Of a stretch of 64,000 bases of DNA, positions 10,937 to 19,657 are shown in pieces. The notes beneath the pieces were generated by a model. That model made no database searches. It worked only from the letters and a program-made list of their open reading frames with translations, and was not told the DNA's origin. Source of the stretch: Phellopilus nigrolimitatus (taxonomy: Eukaryota; Basidiomycota; Agaricomycetes; Hymenochaetales; Hymenochaetaceae). The translations under genes and the position numbers were made by a program. Location of the stretch: assembly GCA_021029095.1 (NCBI GenBank), contig JAJOHG010000073.1:1-64000 (forward strand), written 5' to 3'. The stretch's first letter is position 1. Each line of letters opens with the position of its first letter.

Positions 10937-12400
10937 TTGTCGACGTATCAACGTCTAGACAAAATTTCTACCCTACCCAAACTCCCCGCTAACGCGGTCT
11001 GGCCCACCGATCAACCCTACCCAACTGCGGGAACCTATCCACTCACCCTCAGAAGGAGATCGGACGGACGAATTGCCTGGAAAGTATTTCTTGAAGGAGG
11101 CGATCCACACACCGAACTTTTATACCGTTACCACGAATTTGGAATCCTCCAAAACGTCCGACCCCGCGAACACTCAAGCCGACCTATCGAAATACCAACG
11201 CCACCACAGCATATCGACCCTGTTGACGTAATCACTCGATCGTTATCTCAAACATCGCTTGACGACAATTCCACTGCACCACCTCACGTTCCTACTCGAC
11301 CAAATACTCCACCACAGACCACAGTACCGACCGTCACGCCAAGCCCCACCATGAGCACCAAAGAAATCGCATTCGCCAAGCCCCCTGACTTCGATGGCAA
11401 GCGCAGCAATGCCCAATACTTTTGGGATGCCTGCCAGGCCTATCTACGAGGCAACAAGGACATCTACAAGACCGATCTGCACAAAATCACGTTCGTCCTT
11501 TCATTCATGAAGACTGGTTCAGCCGCTACTTTCGCCAGCAATAAGTACAAGACATACACGGACACGGCAGAATACGGAACCTGGGCAGACTTCGCCAAAG
11601 CCTTCGACGCCCAGTTCCTCCCTGTCAATGCCAAACAGGATGCGTCATTTGCAATCGCCAATTGCAAACAGGACGACGATGTCGACGGCTTCATCGCTAC
11701 ATTCAAGAGTCTCACCCTCCAAGCCGGGTTCACCCAAGAGGAACCCCTCATCGAGTACTTCCGCCGAGGTCTCAAATCCAGCATTGCAGACAAGATCTAC
11801 AATCGAGGCGAGCCTACTACACTTGAAGGATGGTACACCGAAGCCAGCAAAGCCCAACAGAACCTACGACGCCAAGCTGAGCTCAAGCACGCGCGACAAG
11901 CGTTGGTCTGGGGCTTTGGTACCAGCCCAGGCAACAACCTGACGAAGAAGACTGACCCTGAAGGCTTCCAACGCAGCTCCAGCGGCGCAGCCTGGGAGCC
12001 AACTTCTGGGAAGCAAACCGATCCCAACGCCATGGAAATTGGACGAGTCTCTAAGGAGGAGAGAGATCGTCGCAAGACAGACGGACTTTGCTTCTATTGC
12101 GGGAAGAAAGGACATCTGGCGCGCGAATGCCGTCAGAAATTCGACACTCCCAACAGTCGACGATTCGCCTTTGACAATCGAACCACAAGGGCTGGCAGCA
12201 ACTACAAGATCATGTTCCATCGCGACCCCCCGAGGCGCAGCATCCGCAGCACCCCAGCCACAGAAGCACCTGCCCAGCATGCCGAATCTTCGACACCCGC
12301 TAAAGAACCCCCTTCGGCCCGCATTCGCGCCATCCTGGCCAACCTCTCTGAAGAAGAACGCAAATCCGCATTCGACAACCTGGACCTCGAGGGTTTTTAA
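10937..12400 (+). CDS. gag: Gag (nucleocapsid) protein with zinc knuckle
   Basis: Structural protein that packages the element RNA. The frame opens after a TGA at 10934-10936. The codon at 10937 is TTG, and the first in-frame ATG is 11351 (context ACCATGAGC), giving a 349-aa protein starting MSTKEIAF. The 138 codons upstream are open and protein-like, so a non-AUG start or a spliced leader is possible. The core resembles the retrotransposon gag domain (FDGKRSNAQYFWDACQAYL... WADFAKAFDAQF...). One CCHC knuckle (CFYCGKKGHLAREC) begins near residue 247 counted from ATG 11351. The frame ends at TAA 12398-12400, directly after the slippery heptamer GGGTTTT. Confidence 0.9.
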   Translation: MSTYQRLDKISTLPKLPANAVWPTDQPYPTAGTYPLTLRRRSDGRIAWKVFLEGGDPHTELLYRYHEFGILQNVRPREHSSRPIEIPTPPQHIDPVDVITRSLSQTSLDDNSTAPPHVPTRPNTPPQTTVPTVTPSPTMSTKEIAFAKPPDFDGKRSNAQYFWDACQAYLRGNKDIYKTDLHKITFVLSFMKTGSAATFASNKYKTYTDTAEYGTWADFAKAFDAQFLPVNAKQDASFAIANCKQDDDVDGFIATFKSLTLQAGFTQEEPLIEYFRRGLKSSIADKIYNRGEPTTLEGWYTEASKAQQNLRRQAELKHARQALVWGFGTSPGNNLTKKTDPEGFQRSSSGAAWEPTSGKQTDPNAMEIGRVSKEERDRRKTDGLCFYCGKKGHLARECRQKFDTPNSRRFAFDNRTTRAGSNYKIMFHRDPPRRSIRSTPATEAPAQHAESSTPAKEPPSARIRAILANLSEEERKSAFDNLDLEGF

Positions 12401-12432
12401 GAAGGCAGCCAGCATCGACGTCTGCACTGCCT
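12391..12432 (+). promoter_or_regulatory. putative -1 ribosomal frameshift signal, gag to pol
   Basis: GGGTTTT at 12391-12397 is read in the gag frame as G GGT TTT, the canonical X XXY YYZ slippery pattern, and is followed at once by the TAA stop. The -1 frame is the pol frame and is open from here through ATG 12481 into the protease. After a 5-nt spacer, AGGCAG (12403-12408) can pair with CTGCCT (12427-12432) to make a short stem, as expected of a frameshift stimulator. Seen in sequence; function is inferred. Confidence 0.65.
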
Positions 12433-12480
12433 AGTATTTCGATTTCTCCTGTAATCTTAGCCGAACATGCCCACAATTCC

Positions 12481-15400
12481 ATGAAAATTCCCATTGGCAT
12501 CCACTCGAGAAAAGAAATCGTCGAAACCACAGCCCTCATAGACTCCGGCGCAGAAGGACAATTCCTCGACTCCACCTTTGTGGACATACACCAAATCCCC
12601 ACCAAACCTCTGCGTCGACCCATTCAAGTCCTTAATGTTGACGGAACTCCTAATTCCGAAGGAGAAATCAGTCGTTTCACTTGGCGATTCATTGCGATCG
12701 GCGAAGAACTTATCCCAATTTATTTTCTCGTTACCTCCCTTGGAAGAGAAACCGCTATCCTGGGCCTTCCTTGGCTACGTCGCATCAACCCCAAAATCGA
12801 TTGGGAGAAACGCACTCTGGACATCCCTAAGCAAAATCCACGATCCCTATCTTTTGCCCGATGCGAATCCTATGCCCCACCCGAAGAGCGATCTTTTGTC
12901 GCAAAAATCACTCTCAACATCCGCGCAAAGGTAAACACCGCCATGGATCTTGCACAACGTGCCAATGCTGCCAAGGAACAGAAACCCCTTGAAGAAATTG
13001 TACCAGCACACTACCATCAGTTCCTGAAGGTTTTCGAACAGAAGGCATCCGAACGTTTTCCTCCAGTACGGACCTATGACCACGCCATCGTCCTAAAACC
13101 CGATTTCCAACCTAAAGACTGCAAAGTCTATCCCATGGCACCCACGGAACAAAAGGCTCTGGATGACTTCCTTGACGACAACTTGAAGAAAGGTTATATT
13201 CGCAAATCCTCTTCCCCCATGGCCTCACCTTTCTTCTTCGTCGGAAAAAAGGACGGAAAATTGCGTGGATGCCAGGACTATCGCAAACTCAACGAAGGAA
13301 CAGTCAAAAACGCTTATCCGATTCCCCTCGTATCTGAGCTATTAGACAAAATTCAGGGCGCAAAATACTTCACCAAACTGGATGTACGATGGGGATACAA
13401 CAATATTCGGATCAAAGACGGCGACCAATGGAAGGCAGCATTCAAAACAAATCGAGGACTCTTCGAACCCATGGTCATGTTTTTTGGACTTTGCAATTCA
13501 CCAGCGACTTTTCAAGCATTCATGGATGATACCTTCCGAACCGTTCTGCTGGAAGGATGGGTCCTCATCTACATGGACGACATTTTCATCATGGCCTCGG
13601 ACATCCCTACACTTCGCGAACGCACCCGCAAAGTCCTCGCCATTGGACAAGATGCCGACTTATACTTCAAACCGGAGAAATGTGTTTTCGAAGCCACACA
13701 GGTAGAATATCTTGGACTTATCATTTCGGAAAACTCAGTTTCCATGGACCCTGTCAAACTGGCTGGAATCTCGCAATGGCCCACACCAACAAACAAAACC
13801 CAAGTCCACTCCTTCCTAGGGTTCTGCAACTTCTATCGTCAATTCATCGACCATTATGCAGAAATTGCGGTACCATTGGACGTACTAAAAAGGGAGAAAA
13901 CCACCTGGGAATGGTCAGACGTACATGAGAATGCATTCCAACGGCTCAAAGGCAAATTCCTCGAGAAACCCATTCTCCAGATGCCTGACAAAACTCGGCC
14001 ATTCATCCTGGAGACCGACGCCTCTGGTGTAGCATCGGCTGGCACTCTTAAACAACTCGACTCGAATGGCGAACCCCATCCCTGTGGTTTCATCTCCAAA
14101 CAGTTTGACGACACCCAACGACGCTATGAGATTTATGATCGAGAACTCTTGGCGATCATCCGCGGACTTGAGGCCTGGCGACACTATCTATTGGGTGCAC
14201 CCCATAAGATAACCATCTGGTGCGACCACAAGAACCTTACCTACTTCCGTGCGGCCCGCCGTCTTTCACCCCGCCAAGCACGATGGAGTCTATTTCTCTC
14301 CCAGTTCGACCACCACATTCAATACGCACCAGGCAAAGACAACACCACAGATCCCATGTCTCGACGCTCTGACTACCTGATTGATGGCAAATCAGAACCC
14401 GATGACCCCCCACTCTTACCCGAATCCGTCTTCGTGGCCACGACTACATTCGACTTTAAGACCCGTCTAATTCTTCGCACCAAGGAAGACAACTTTGCCA
14501 ATGAAGCTCTCAATATCATCCGATCGGCCGGTATTCCACCATTTCGGTCTTCCCTTGCCGATTGGACAGAGAAAGATGGCATTGTATTCTTTAAACAGAA
14601 GGCCTACATCCCAGACGACATCGAACTTCGCCGACATGCAGTACAACTGTATCACGACACCCCTGTCATGGGACACCCTGGAATTTACAAAACCCTCGCA
14701 TTGCTCAAACAACATTATTGGTGGCCAGGAATGTACATCTTTGTCAAGAAATTCGTCAATGGTTGCGCGATCTGTCAACAAATGAAGATCAACACACATC
14801 CCACCGTCCCACCCCTCCATCCGATCCCTGCTGAACCCAATGCGCATCCGTTTTCCACAGTCTCCATGGACTTTATCACCGGACTCCCCGAATCAAATGG
14901 CTACGACTCCTTATTCGTCACTGTCGATCACAACCTTTCCAAAGGCATCGTCCTTTCCCCCTGCAACAAAACCATTGATGCCCTTGGAACTGCCCAATTG
15001 TATCACGACAACGTCTACCGGCGCTTTGGGTTACCCCAGAAACTCATCTCCGACCGAGGACCCCAATTTGCCTCCAAAGTATTCCAGGAGCTTTGCAAAA
15101 AGCTCAATATCACATCAGCCCTATCCACCGCATTCCACCCTCAAACAGACGGAGAAACGGAGCGAGTAAACCAAGAAGTCGAAGCATACCTTCGAATCTA
15201 TTGTGGACGCCATCCCGAAACCTGGGCTCATCACCTGCCTGATATCGAGTTCGCACACAATCAGCGTGAACATTCTGCCACAAAACGCTCTCCATTCTCA
15301 CTCCTTATGGGGTACGAACCAATCGCCATCCCTGCTGCAGACCCCAACTCCGACCACCCCTCGGTAGAAGAACGCCTTCGCTCCCTTAAAGCCCTCCGAG

Positions 15401-15897
15401 AAGAAGCACTTGCTGCGCATGAGCTTGCTCACATGCACATGGCTGCCCGCATGACTCGGAATTTTACACCCTTCAAGAAAGGGGAGAAAGTTTGGCTAGA
15501 AGCCCGGAACCTTGACATCGCCTCTCCATACAAGAAATTGTCCCCTAAACGCGAAGGTCCCTTCGAAATCAAGGACGTGCTATCCCCATGGTCTTATCGC
15601 CTGACTCTACCGGTCCGATGGCGAATCCACAACGTCTTCCATGCCTCCCTCCTGACTCGTTATGTGGAGACCGATACCCACGGACCTACCCACGCGGAGC
15701 CACCACCTGACCTTGTCAATGGAGAAGAAGAATATGAGGTTGACGCAATACTACGTCATCGTTTCCCAAAGAACCGAAGACAATACCTCGTGTCCTGGAA
15801 AGGATGGTCATCGCTCCACAACTCGTGGCAGAAGGAATCGGACCTCAAAAATGCGAAAAAACTCCTCAACAACTATAAAAAGGCCCATCGACTCTAA
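12481..15897 (+). CDS. pol: Pol polyprotein: protease, RT, RNase H, integrase, chromodomain
   Basis: 1138 aa from ATG 12481; probably longer by about 29 residues if made as a Gag-Pol fusion by -1 frameshift. Protease active site LIDSGA is at about residue 19-24. The reverse transcriptase box YMDD is at 364-367, and RNase H starts near ETDASG (Asp 513). The integrase has an HHCC zinc domain (YHDTPVMGH...CAICQQ) and the catalytic triad D797, D858, E894 with 35 residues between the last two. A GPF-type module (KREGPFEI) follows. The C-terminus (about 1081-1136) is a chromodomain with YEVDAILRHR, YLVSWKGW and a following NSW. Chromodomains of this type steer integration to particular chromatin. 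The frame is unbroken with no missing catalytic residue, so the enzyme set is probably functional. Confidence 0.95.
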   Translation: MKIPIGIHSRKEIVETTALIDSGAEGQFLDSTFVDIHQIPTKPLRRPIQVLNVDGTPNSEGEISRFTWRFIAIGEELIPIYFLVTSLGRETAILGLPWLRRINPKIDWEKRTLDIPKQNPRSLSFARCESYAPPEERSFVAKITLNIRAKVNTAMDLAQRANAAKEQKPLEEIVPAHYHQFLKVFEQKASERFPPVRTYDHAIVLKPDFQPKDCKVYPMAPTEQKALDDFLDDNLKKGYIRKSSSPMASPFFFVGKKDGKLRGCQDYRKLNEGTVKNAYPIPLVSELLDKIQGAKYFTKLDVRWGYNNIRIKDGDQWKAAFKTNRGLFEPMVMFFGLCNSPATFQAFMDDTFRTVLLEGWVLIYMDDIFIMASDIPTLRERTRKVLAIGQDADLYFKPEKCVFEATQVEYLGLIISENSVSMDPVKLAGISQWPTPTNKTQVHSFLGFCNFYRQFIDHYAEIAVPLDVLKREKTTWEWSDVHENAFQRLKGKFLEKPILQMPDKTRPFILETDASGVASAGTLKQLDSNGEPHPCGFISKQFDDTQRRYEIYDRELLAIIRGLEAWRHYLLGAPHKITIWCDHKNLTYFRAARRLSPRQARWSLFLSQFDHHIQYAPGKDNTTDPMSRRSDYLIDGKSEPDDPPLLPESVFVATTTFDFKTRLILRTKEDNFANEALNIIRSAGIPPFRSSLADWTEKDGIVFFKQKAYIPDDIELRRHAVQLYHDTPVMGHPGIYKTLALLKQHYWWPGMYIFVKKFVNGCAICQQMKINTHPTVPPLHPIPAEPNAHPFSTVSMDFITGLPESNGYDSLFVTVDHNLSKGIVLSPCNKTIDALGTAQLYHDNVYRRFGLPQKLISDRGPQFASKVFQELCKKLNITSALSTAFHPQTDGETERVNQEVEAYLRIYCGRHPETWAHHLPDIEFAHNQREHSATKRSPFSLLMGYEPIAIPAADPNSDHPSVEERLRSLKALREEALAAHELAHMHMAARMTRNFTPFKKGEKVWLEARNLDIASPYKKLSPKREGPFEIKDVLSPWSYRLTLPVRWRIHNVFHASLLTRYVETDTHGPTHAEPPPDLVNGEEEYEVDAILRHRFPKNRRQYLVSWKGWSSLHNSWQKESDLKNAKKLLNNYKKAHRL

Positions 15898-15929
15898 CAC
15901 CGTCCATCAACTCCCGTTCCCACTGTTCC

Positions 15930-16286
15930 ATGCCCTACTTCCACTTCCACATTCCCCATCTGCCCTCTGTCAACTGGACCTTCGCCCTAGAAATCGGAGA
16001 ATCCACCCCTCTTTTCCTTCAATTTGTCATCGACCACACCAACTACCCCGACGACCGTCGCCTCGTAATCCGCCTCGGCATCGACGTCCTCGAACAGCAA
16101 ATCCTCCACCTCGTCTTCCGTTCCATCCCACCTAGCCGTAGGCCCAACCGTCTATCCCGAGCTGTCCCTGCACGCAACATACCCGTACAATTTGTTCCCC
16201 CTGAAGACCTCATCCCTGACCTCGACCCTGTCCCTGTCTATCGCGATGCCACCACAGAGATCCCCGAGGCGCCTGAACACCTTTGA
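15930..16286 (+). CDS. extra retrotransposon ORF 3a, unknown function
   Basis: 118-aa frame starting at ATG 15930, 33 bp after the pol stop, in a different frame. It begins MPYFHFHIPHLPS, is rich in Pro, Ile and Leu, and includes VIRLGIDVLEQQILHLVFR. I recognise no domain. Its last 41 bp overlap the start of ORF 3b. It has no signal peptide or membrane segment that would support an envelope-like role. It could be expressed from a spliced RNA or fused to ORF 3b by frameshifting. Confidence 0.5.
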   Translation: MPYFHFHIPHLPSVNWTFALEIGESTPLFLQFVIDHTNYPDDRRLVIRLGIDVLEQQILHLVFRSIPPSRRPNRLSRAVPARNIPVQFVPPEDLIPDLDPVPVYRDATTEIPEAPEHL

Positions 16287-17112
16287 TCCGCTCCCGGCAC
16301 CTCATACGCGGCTCCCCGTCTCTGGCAACCGGCCCAACCTCGACTTCGCCAACGATCGCTCTTTCCTCCGTCATGTCTTCGTCGACCCCGGTCTCGCCAG
16401 CCCCATCAGTCAAACCATCCGAGACTCTCAACGGCCCGATCTCGTCCGCTGGCAGAAGGCCCATGACCAAGCCGAACAGAACCTCGCTATCGCCAATCGT
16501 ATGGGTGAACATATCGACGAACTGCGCGACGAAAACGAGAAGGCAAAGTCTACGGCTCGCCGGCAAATTCGGCAAATCTTGGAAGGAGCCCTCGATGCTG
16601 GCGTACTCGCTATCCTGGACGACTATCGACCCTCGAACGACCGCTTTCCCATTGATGAAGCCACAGGCGCCATTGATCTCACTTCGCCTCTGCCTGGACT
16701 TCCGGTCCCTCCACCGTCGACTCCGCCACCTCCTGCTGCACCGTCTCCGTCTCCGTCACCCCCCGATGAATTCATTGCCGGAACATCACCACCGGTCACT
16801 CCACCCACGGCTCGCCCCTTCCGGCGCGCAGTCAATCCCTTCACGCAGTCCATGATGGGTGACGTCCCGTTCTCTCAGATGTCACCTCAGGAGATCCAAG
16901 GACACCTCAACCGGCGCAATTCCCCTGAGAACTCCACGGCAACTCCGCTTCGAGTTCGAACACAGTTCTCGCCTCAGGTCATCAGGTGCTTCACATGCGG
17001 CCAAGACGGACATCGGCAACAGGATTGTATTCGCTACCAATGCGGATGGTGCGACAGACTCGCCCCCGGACACTCTTCGACCAACTGCCCGCACACAAAC
17101 CGTCATTATTAG
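16246..17112 (+). CDS. extra retrotransposon ORF 3b, Gag-like with zinc knuckles
   Basis: 288 aa from ATG 16246; the frame is open further upstream but without an ATG. Residues about 55-125 are charged and likely coiled coil (WQKAHDQAEQNLAIANRMGEHIDELRDENEKAK in part). A Pro-rich linker follows (PPPSTPPPPAAPSPSPSPP). Near residue 248 comes a CCHC knuckle, CFTCGQDGHRQQDC, then a second related motif, CGWCDRLAPGHSSTNC (C-x2-C-x6-H-x4-C). The layout, coiled coil plus proline linker plus nucleic-acid-binding zinc fingers, mimics a second Gag. Position after pol is unusual for chromoviruses. It may bind RNA or DNA; the exact role is unknown. Confidence 0.7.
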   Translation: MPPQRSPRRLNTFDPLPAPHTRLPVSGNRPNLDFANDRSFLRHVFVDPGLASPISQTIRDSQRPDLVRWQKAHDQAEQNLAIANRMGEHIDELRDENEKAKSTARRQIRQILEGALDAGVLAILDDYRPSNDRFPIDEATGAIDLTSPLPGLPVPPPSTPPPPAAPSPSPSPPDEFIAGTSPPVTPPTARPFRRAVNPFTQSMMGDVPFSQMSPQEIQGHLNRRNSPENSTATPLRVRTQFSPQVIRCFTCGQDGHRQQDCIRYQCGWCDRLAPGHSSTNCPHTNRHY

Positions 17113-17168
17113 GGGCGGAACGTCCGCAATGACGTTAAACTAGAGGTCGTTGTGGGAACAGATTCGTG

Positions 17169-17302
17169 AAACCCTCTGCTTTCAGGTGACGCTGACAAAC
17201 CTGGTCCAACGTTTTGGGTGAGCTTTATTGCTTTCGTTAAACCCTTCTTGAAGTTGTAGGCTCGCTCGAAACCTTCTGCTTGTTGGTGATGCTGAGAAAC
17301 CT
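17169..17302 (+). repeat. two diverged direct repeats before the 3' LTR
   Basis: GAAACCCTCTGCTT...GACGCTGACAAACCT (from about 17168) and GAAACCTTCTGCTT...GATGCTGAGAAACCT (from about 17268) are about 100 bp apart, in the untranslated stretch between ORF 3b and the 3' LTR. Confidence 0.6.
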
Positions 17303-17504
17303 TCACGGCTGGAGATCTTCGGAATCCGGCATGGTCATGTCTTGTCTTGTCTCGCTTTTTCTTGTTGAGTTTTCTCTTTTACTTTTCAGTTTTGACTTCC
17401 TTCACGCGCATTGTAACTGCTTATTGGCGTTTATTTCGCCTTATCGCGTTTTCTTTTCGCCTTTCCTTTGTTTTCTTTGACAGTTTCGGCGAACTGTCGG
17501 TCTT

Positions 17505-17517
17505 AAAGAGGGGGTAA
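17505..17517 (+). other. polypurine tract
   Basis: AAAGAGGGGG followed by TAA directly abuts the 3' LTR, the position and composition expected for the plus-strand primer of reverse transcription. Confidence 0.8.
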
Positions 17518-18026
17518 TGTTAGAACTTACCTTGCTTACCTCACGACGATCCCCCTTACATCATTCCCTCCTTGCTTAGTCAGGCCCTTCACCTTTCCAT
17601 TACCTTTCCCTTAGTTCATGGCCTGACCCCTTCCTCATTGTACGCGACCCTCCTAGGTGCTCCCCGCTCCACGCTCCACTGCCTCACTCCATGTTCCACT
17701 GTACATGCCCCTTACGGGCCTTTCCCTCACGCTCCCCTCATGTCATGCTGCGCATGACTCCATAGCTCCGCTGACATCATAGTCAGCCTCATAGTATATA
17801 TAGGTACATCGCTGGGACCTTAAGCCCCAGCTTGACCTCCTTGTTCAGTAGCTAGCACAGTCTTGCTATTCATCACCCTTGCTCTTCATAGTCCTGCGCT
17901 CTGCGCTTCACAGTCTTGCCATAGCCATCGTCGCCTTGTCACAGTCAAGCCTCACGTCATTCGTCACGTCACTGTCCACAGTCACGCTCCTCGCTCCATT
18001 AGGCAAGACCCTGTTACTCCGTAACA
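17518..18026 (+). repeat. 3' LTR
   Basis: 509 bp, matching the 5' LTR at 10407-10915 without a difference I could see by reading; followed by the target duplicate CCCCG at 18027-18031. Confidence 0.95.
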
Positions 18027-19452
18027 CCCCGTCCATCCAAGGCGGACCTTTGAGATGAAGCTCTCGTACCAGCGCGTGACCGTGCGTCACTGAACATAGC
18101 TGTCGGGCGTCAGGGCCGCGCCGGACCCGTTGTCCGCAGAGAAGCTCTAGAGGAAGTTTAACAGATGCTTGACAATCTAGAATTGTGCAAAACGGAAAAA
18201 AATTGAGCTCAAAAACTCATTCTATGTATGCGCGACCGTTTCTGCACGCGCTGATGTCACGTGACAACCGAAAATGCGCTCATCTCCTTTGCTACAAATC
18301 TCTCCTCATAAACAAGCTACATATATAAGTTGTATTTCATATGTATAGCTTCAAAATATTAGTTTGGGGCTTAAATGCTCCTATTAGTCTAAATAAATCA
18401 AGGATTGTGTCAAGTTGGCCATCTGTAAGCCTTTGCCACCGGAATTTCTGAAATTGGCAGGTGCCAATCATTTGTCAGATTACAAAGTGTGCACACTCTT
18501 TTGGCAGGCTTTGCTTCCCCTCATCGTAAGTGCTGCAATTTTTACTTCTGTCTTTCTATCTGAATGTAAGCTCATCCCAGCACCCTTGTTAGTACTTGAA
18601 TACTGTTAGTAGTGTGGAAGGAGTTCTTTTTTCTTTCATACGGTGTCTTTCTAAGCAAATTTCTAAAAAATACTAAATGTATACATAAGCTACATAAAAT
18701 TCGAGCTTTCCGAGGTCCTGCACAACCAAATGCAGCTGACCCAAAGTTGTTGCCATAACGCAGAGTGCCAACGGCACGGAGGGAAGTCTGCTTGCACCGC
18801 TGCCGCTGCCGCCGATGCGGACGACGTTATGCTCGTAAACGACAATTTCGGCATGCCCTAAGCTCAGTTGCGGCGGGGCCTATGTTGGTGCTTGCGCCAT
18901 CTTTTTGAGTATCTCTGTTTGACTCATGAGTTTCGGCCGTCAAATAGACGAGCTGGTTCATACAGAGGAAGTAAGTAAAAGGAACACACATTCGGCGAGG
19001 CGTGTCGTAACGTGTCTCTGCGCCTACACCGCTCAATACGATTTCTCTTATCCTTCCCGAGCCTTTCGAAGCCGATTGGAGGCTGCCGATGGTGGTTTGC
19101 ACGCGTGGACGAGCTGCATAAGTCCTCAGGAAGGACGCGCCGCTCGCCTGAATGGCACGGCGCAAGTCAGTGTTACGATAGCGTAAAACCTCTTTCTGCG
19201 TGGCTCACTTGCATAGAGCCGACTATCTCTCGGCGACGGCCTCCTGTGTCTTGTTTCTGATTGAAGTTCGGCGTTGATACGCGAGCGTCGTGAAGCACGG
19301 AACCGAAGGGATTGCAAACATATGCGTACTGCGATTCGGTATTAGAGCTCAGATACGCAAGACGTCGCGAAGCCTCGGCGAAAGGAAGAGGACAATACGC
19401 ACCGAGAAAAATTTCGGAGACGACGAGCACAATGTCGGTGCCCTCGTATGAC

Positions 19453-19657
19453 TGGCGCTGTAAGGCTGCTACGCCGTAATCACACCAAGACACTAAGAAT
19501 CCGGTGTATATCTGAGCTAGCTGAGGAACAGTAGGACGTCGTATGGGTAAGTGCTCCAGGACCGAAGCGTGCCAGCACAGCGAGATACCGGCCGCGCTCT
19601 AACATCACCAAACACCCCACTCTCACGCCACCCGAGCACATGTCTCCTACAGGCGTC
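19453..19657 (-). repeat. ~200-bp dispersed repeat, copy 2
   Basis: Reverse complement of 9897-10100 with scattered mismatches, including the shared blocks CTGTAAGGCTGCTACGCCG and ATGTCTCCTACAG at its two ends. No coding sequence or terminal repeats were recognised. Confidence 0.75.

Larger units (their letters stand above)
10407..18026 (+). mobile_element. full-length Ty3/gypsy chromovirus LTR retrotransposon
   Basis: 7.6-kb element bounded by two 509-bp LTRs that look identical by eye and begin TGTTA and end TAACA. It is flanked by the 5-bp duplication CCCCG (10402-10406 and 18027-18031). Order: LTR, self-priming PBS, gag, pol (protease, reverse transcriptase, RNase H, integrase, GPF module, chromodomain), two extra ORFs, purine tract, LTR. 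The pol order RT-RNaseH-IN and the C-terminal chromodomain place it in the Ty3/gypsy chromoviruses. Identical LTRs and open frames point to a recent insertion, probably still active. It landed just 3' of the P450 pseudogene. Confidence 0.95.

Noticed and set aside
10768..10992. ATG frame spanning the end of the 5' LTR
   Set aside because: Lies in the RNA leader, most of it is duplicated in the 3' LTR, and it has no protein-like features; at most an upstream ORF.
15930..16286. Envelope-like gene in ORF 3a
   Set aside because: No signal peptide, transmembrane segment or glycosylation-rich ectodomain is visible.
8963..19657. One single large inverted duplication covering 8.9-10.1 and 18.7-19.7 kb
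   Set aside because: The two matching blocks occur in the same left-to-right order in both places, which an inversion would have reversed; they are separate dispersed repeats.
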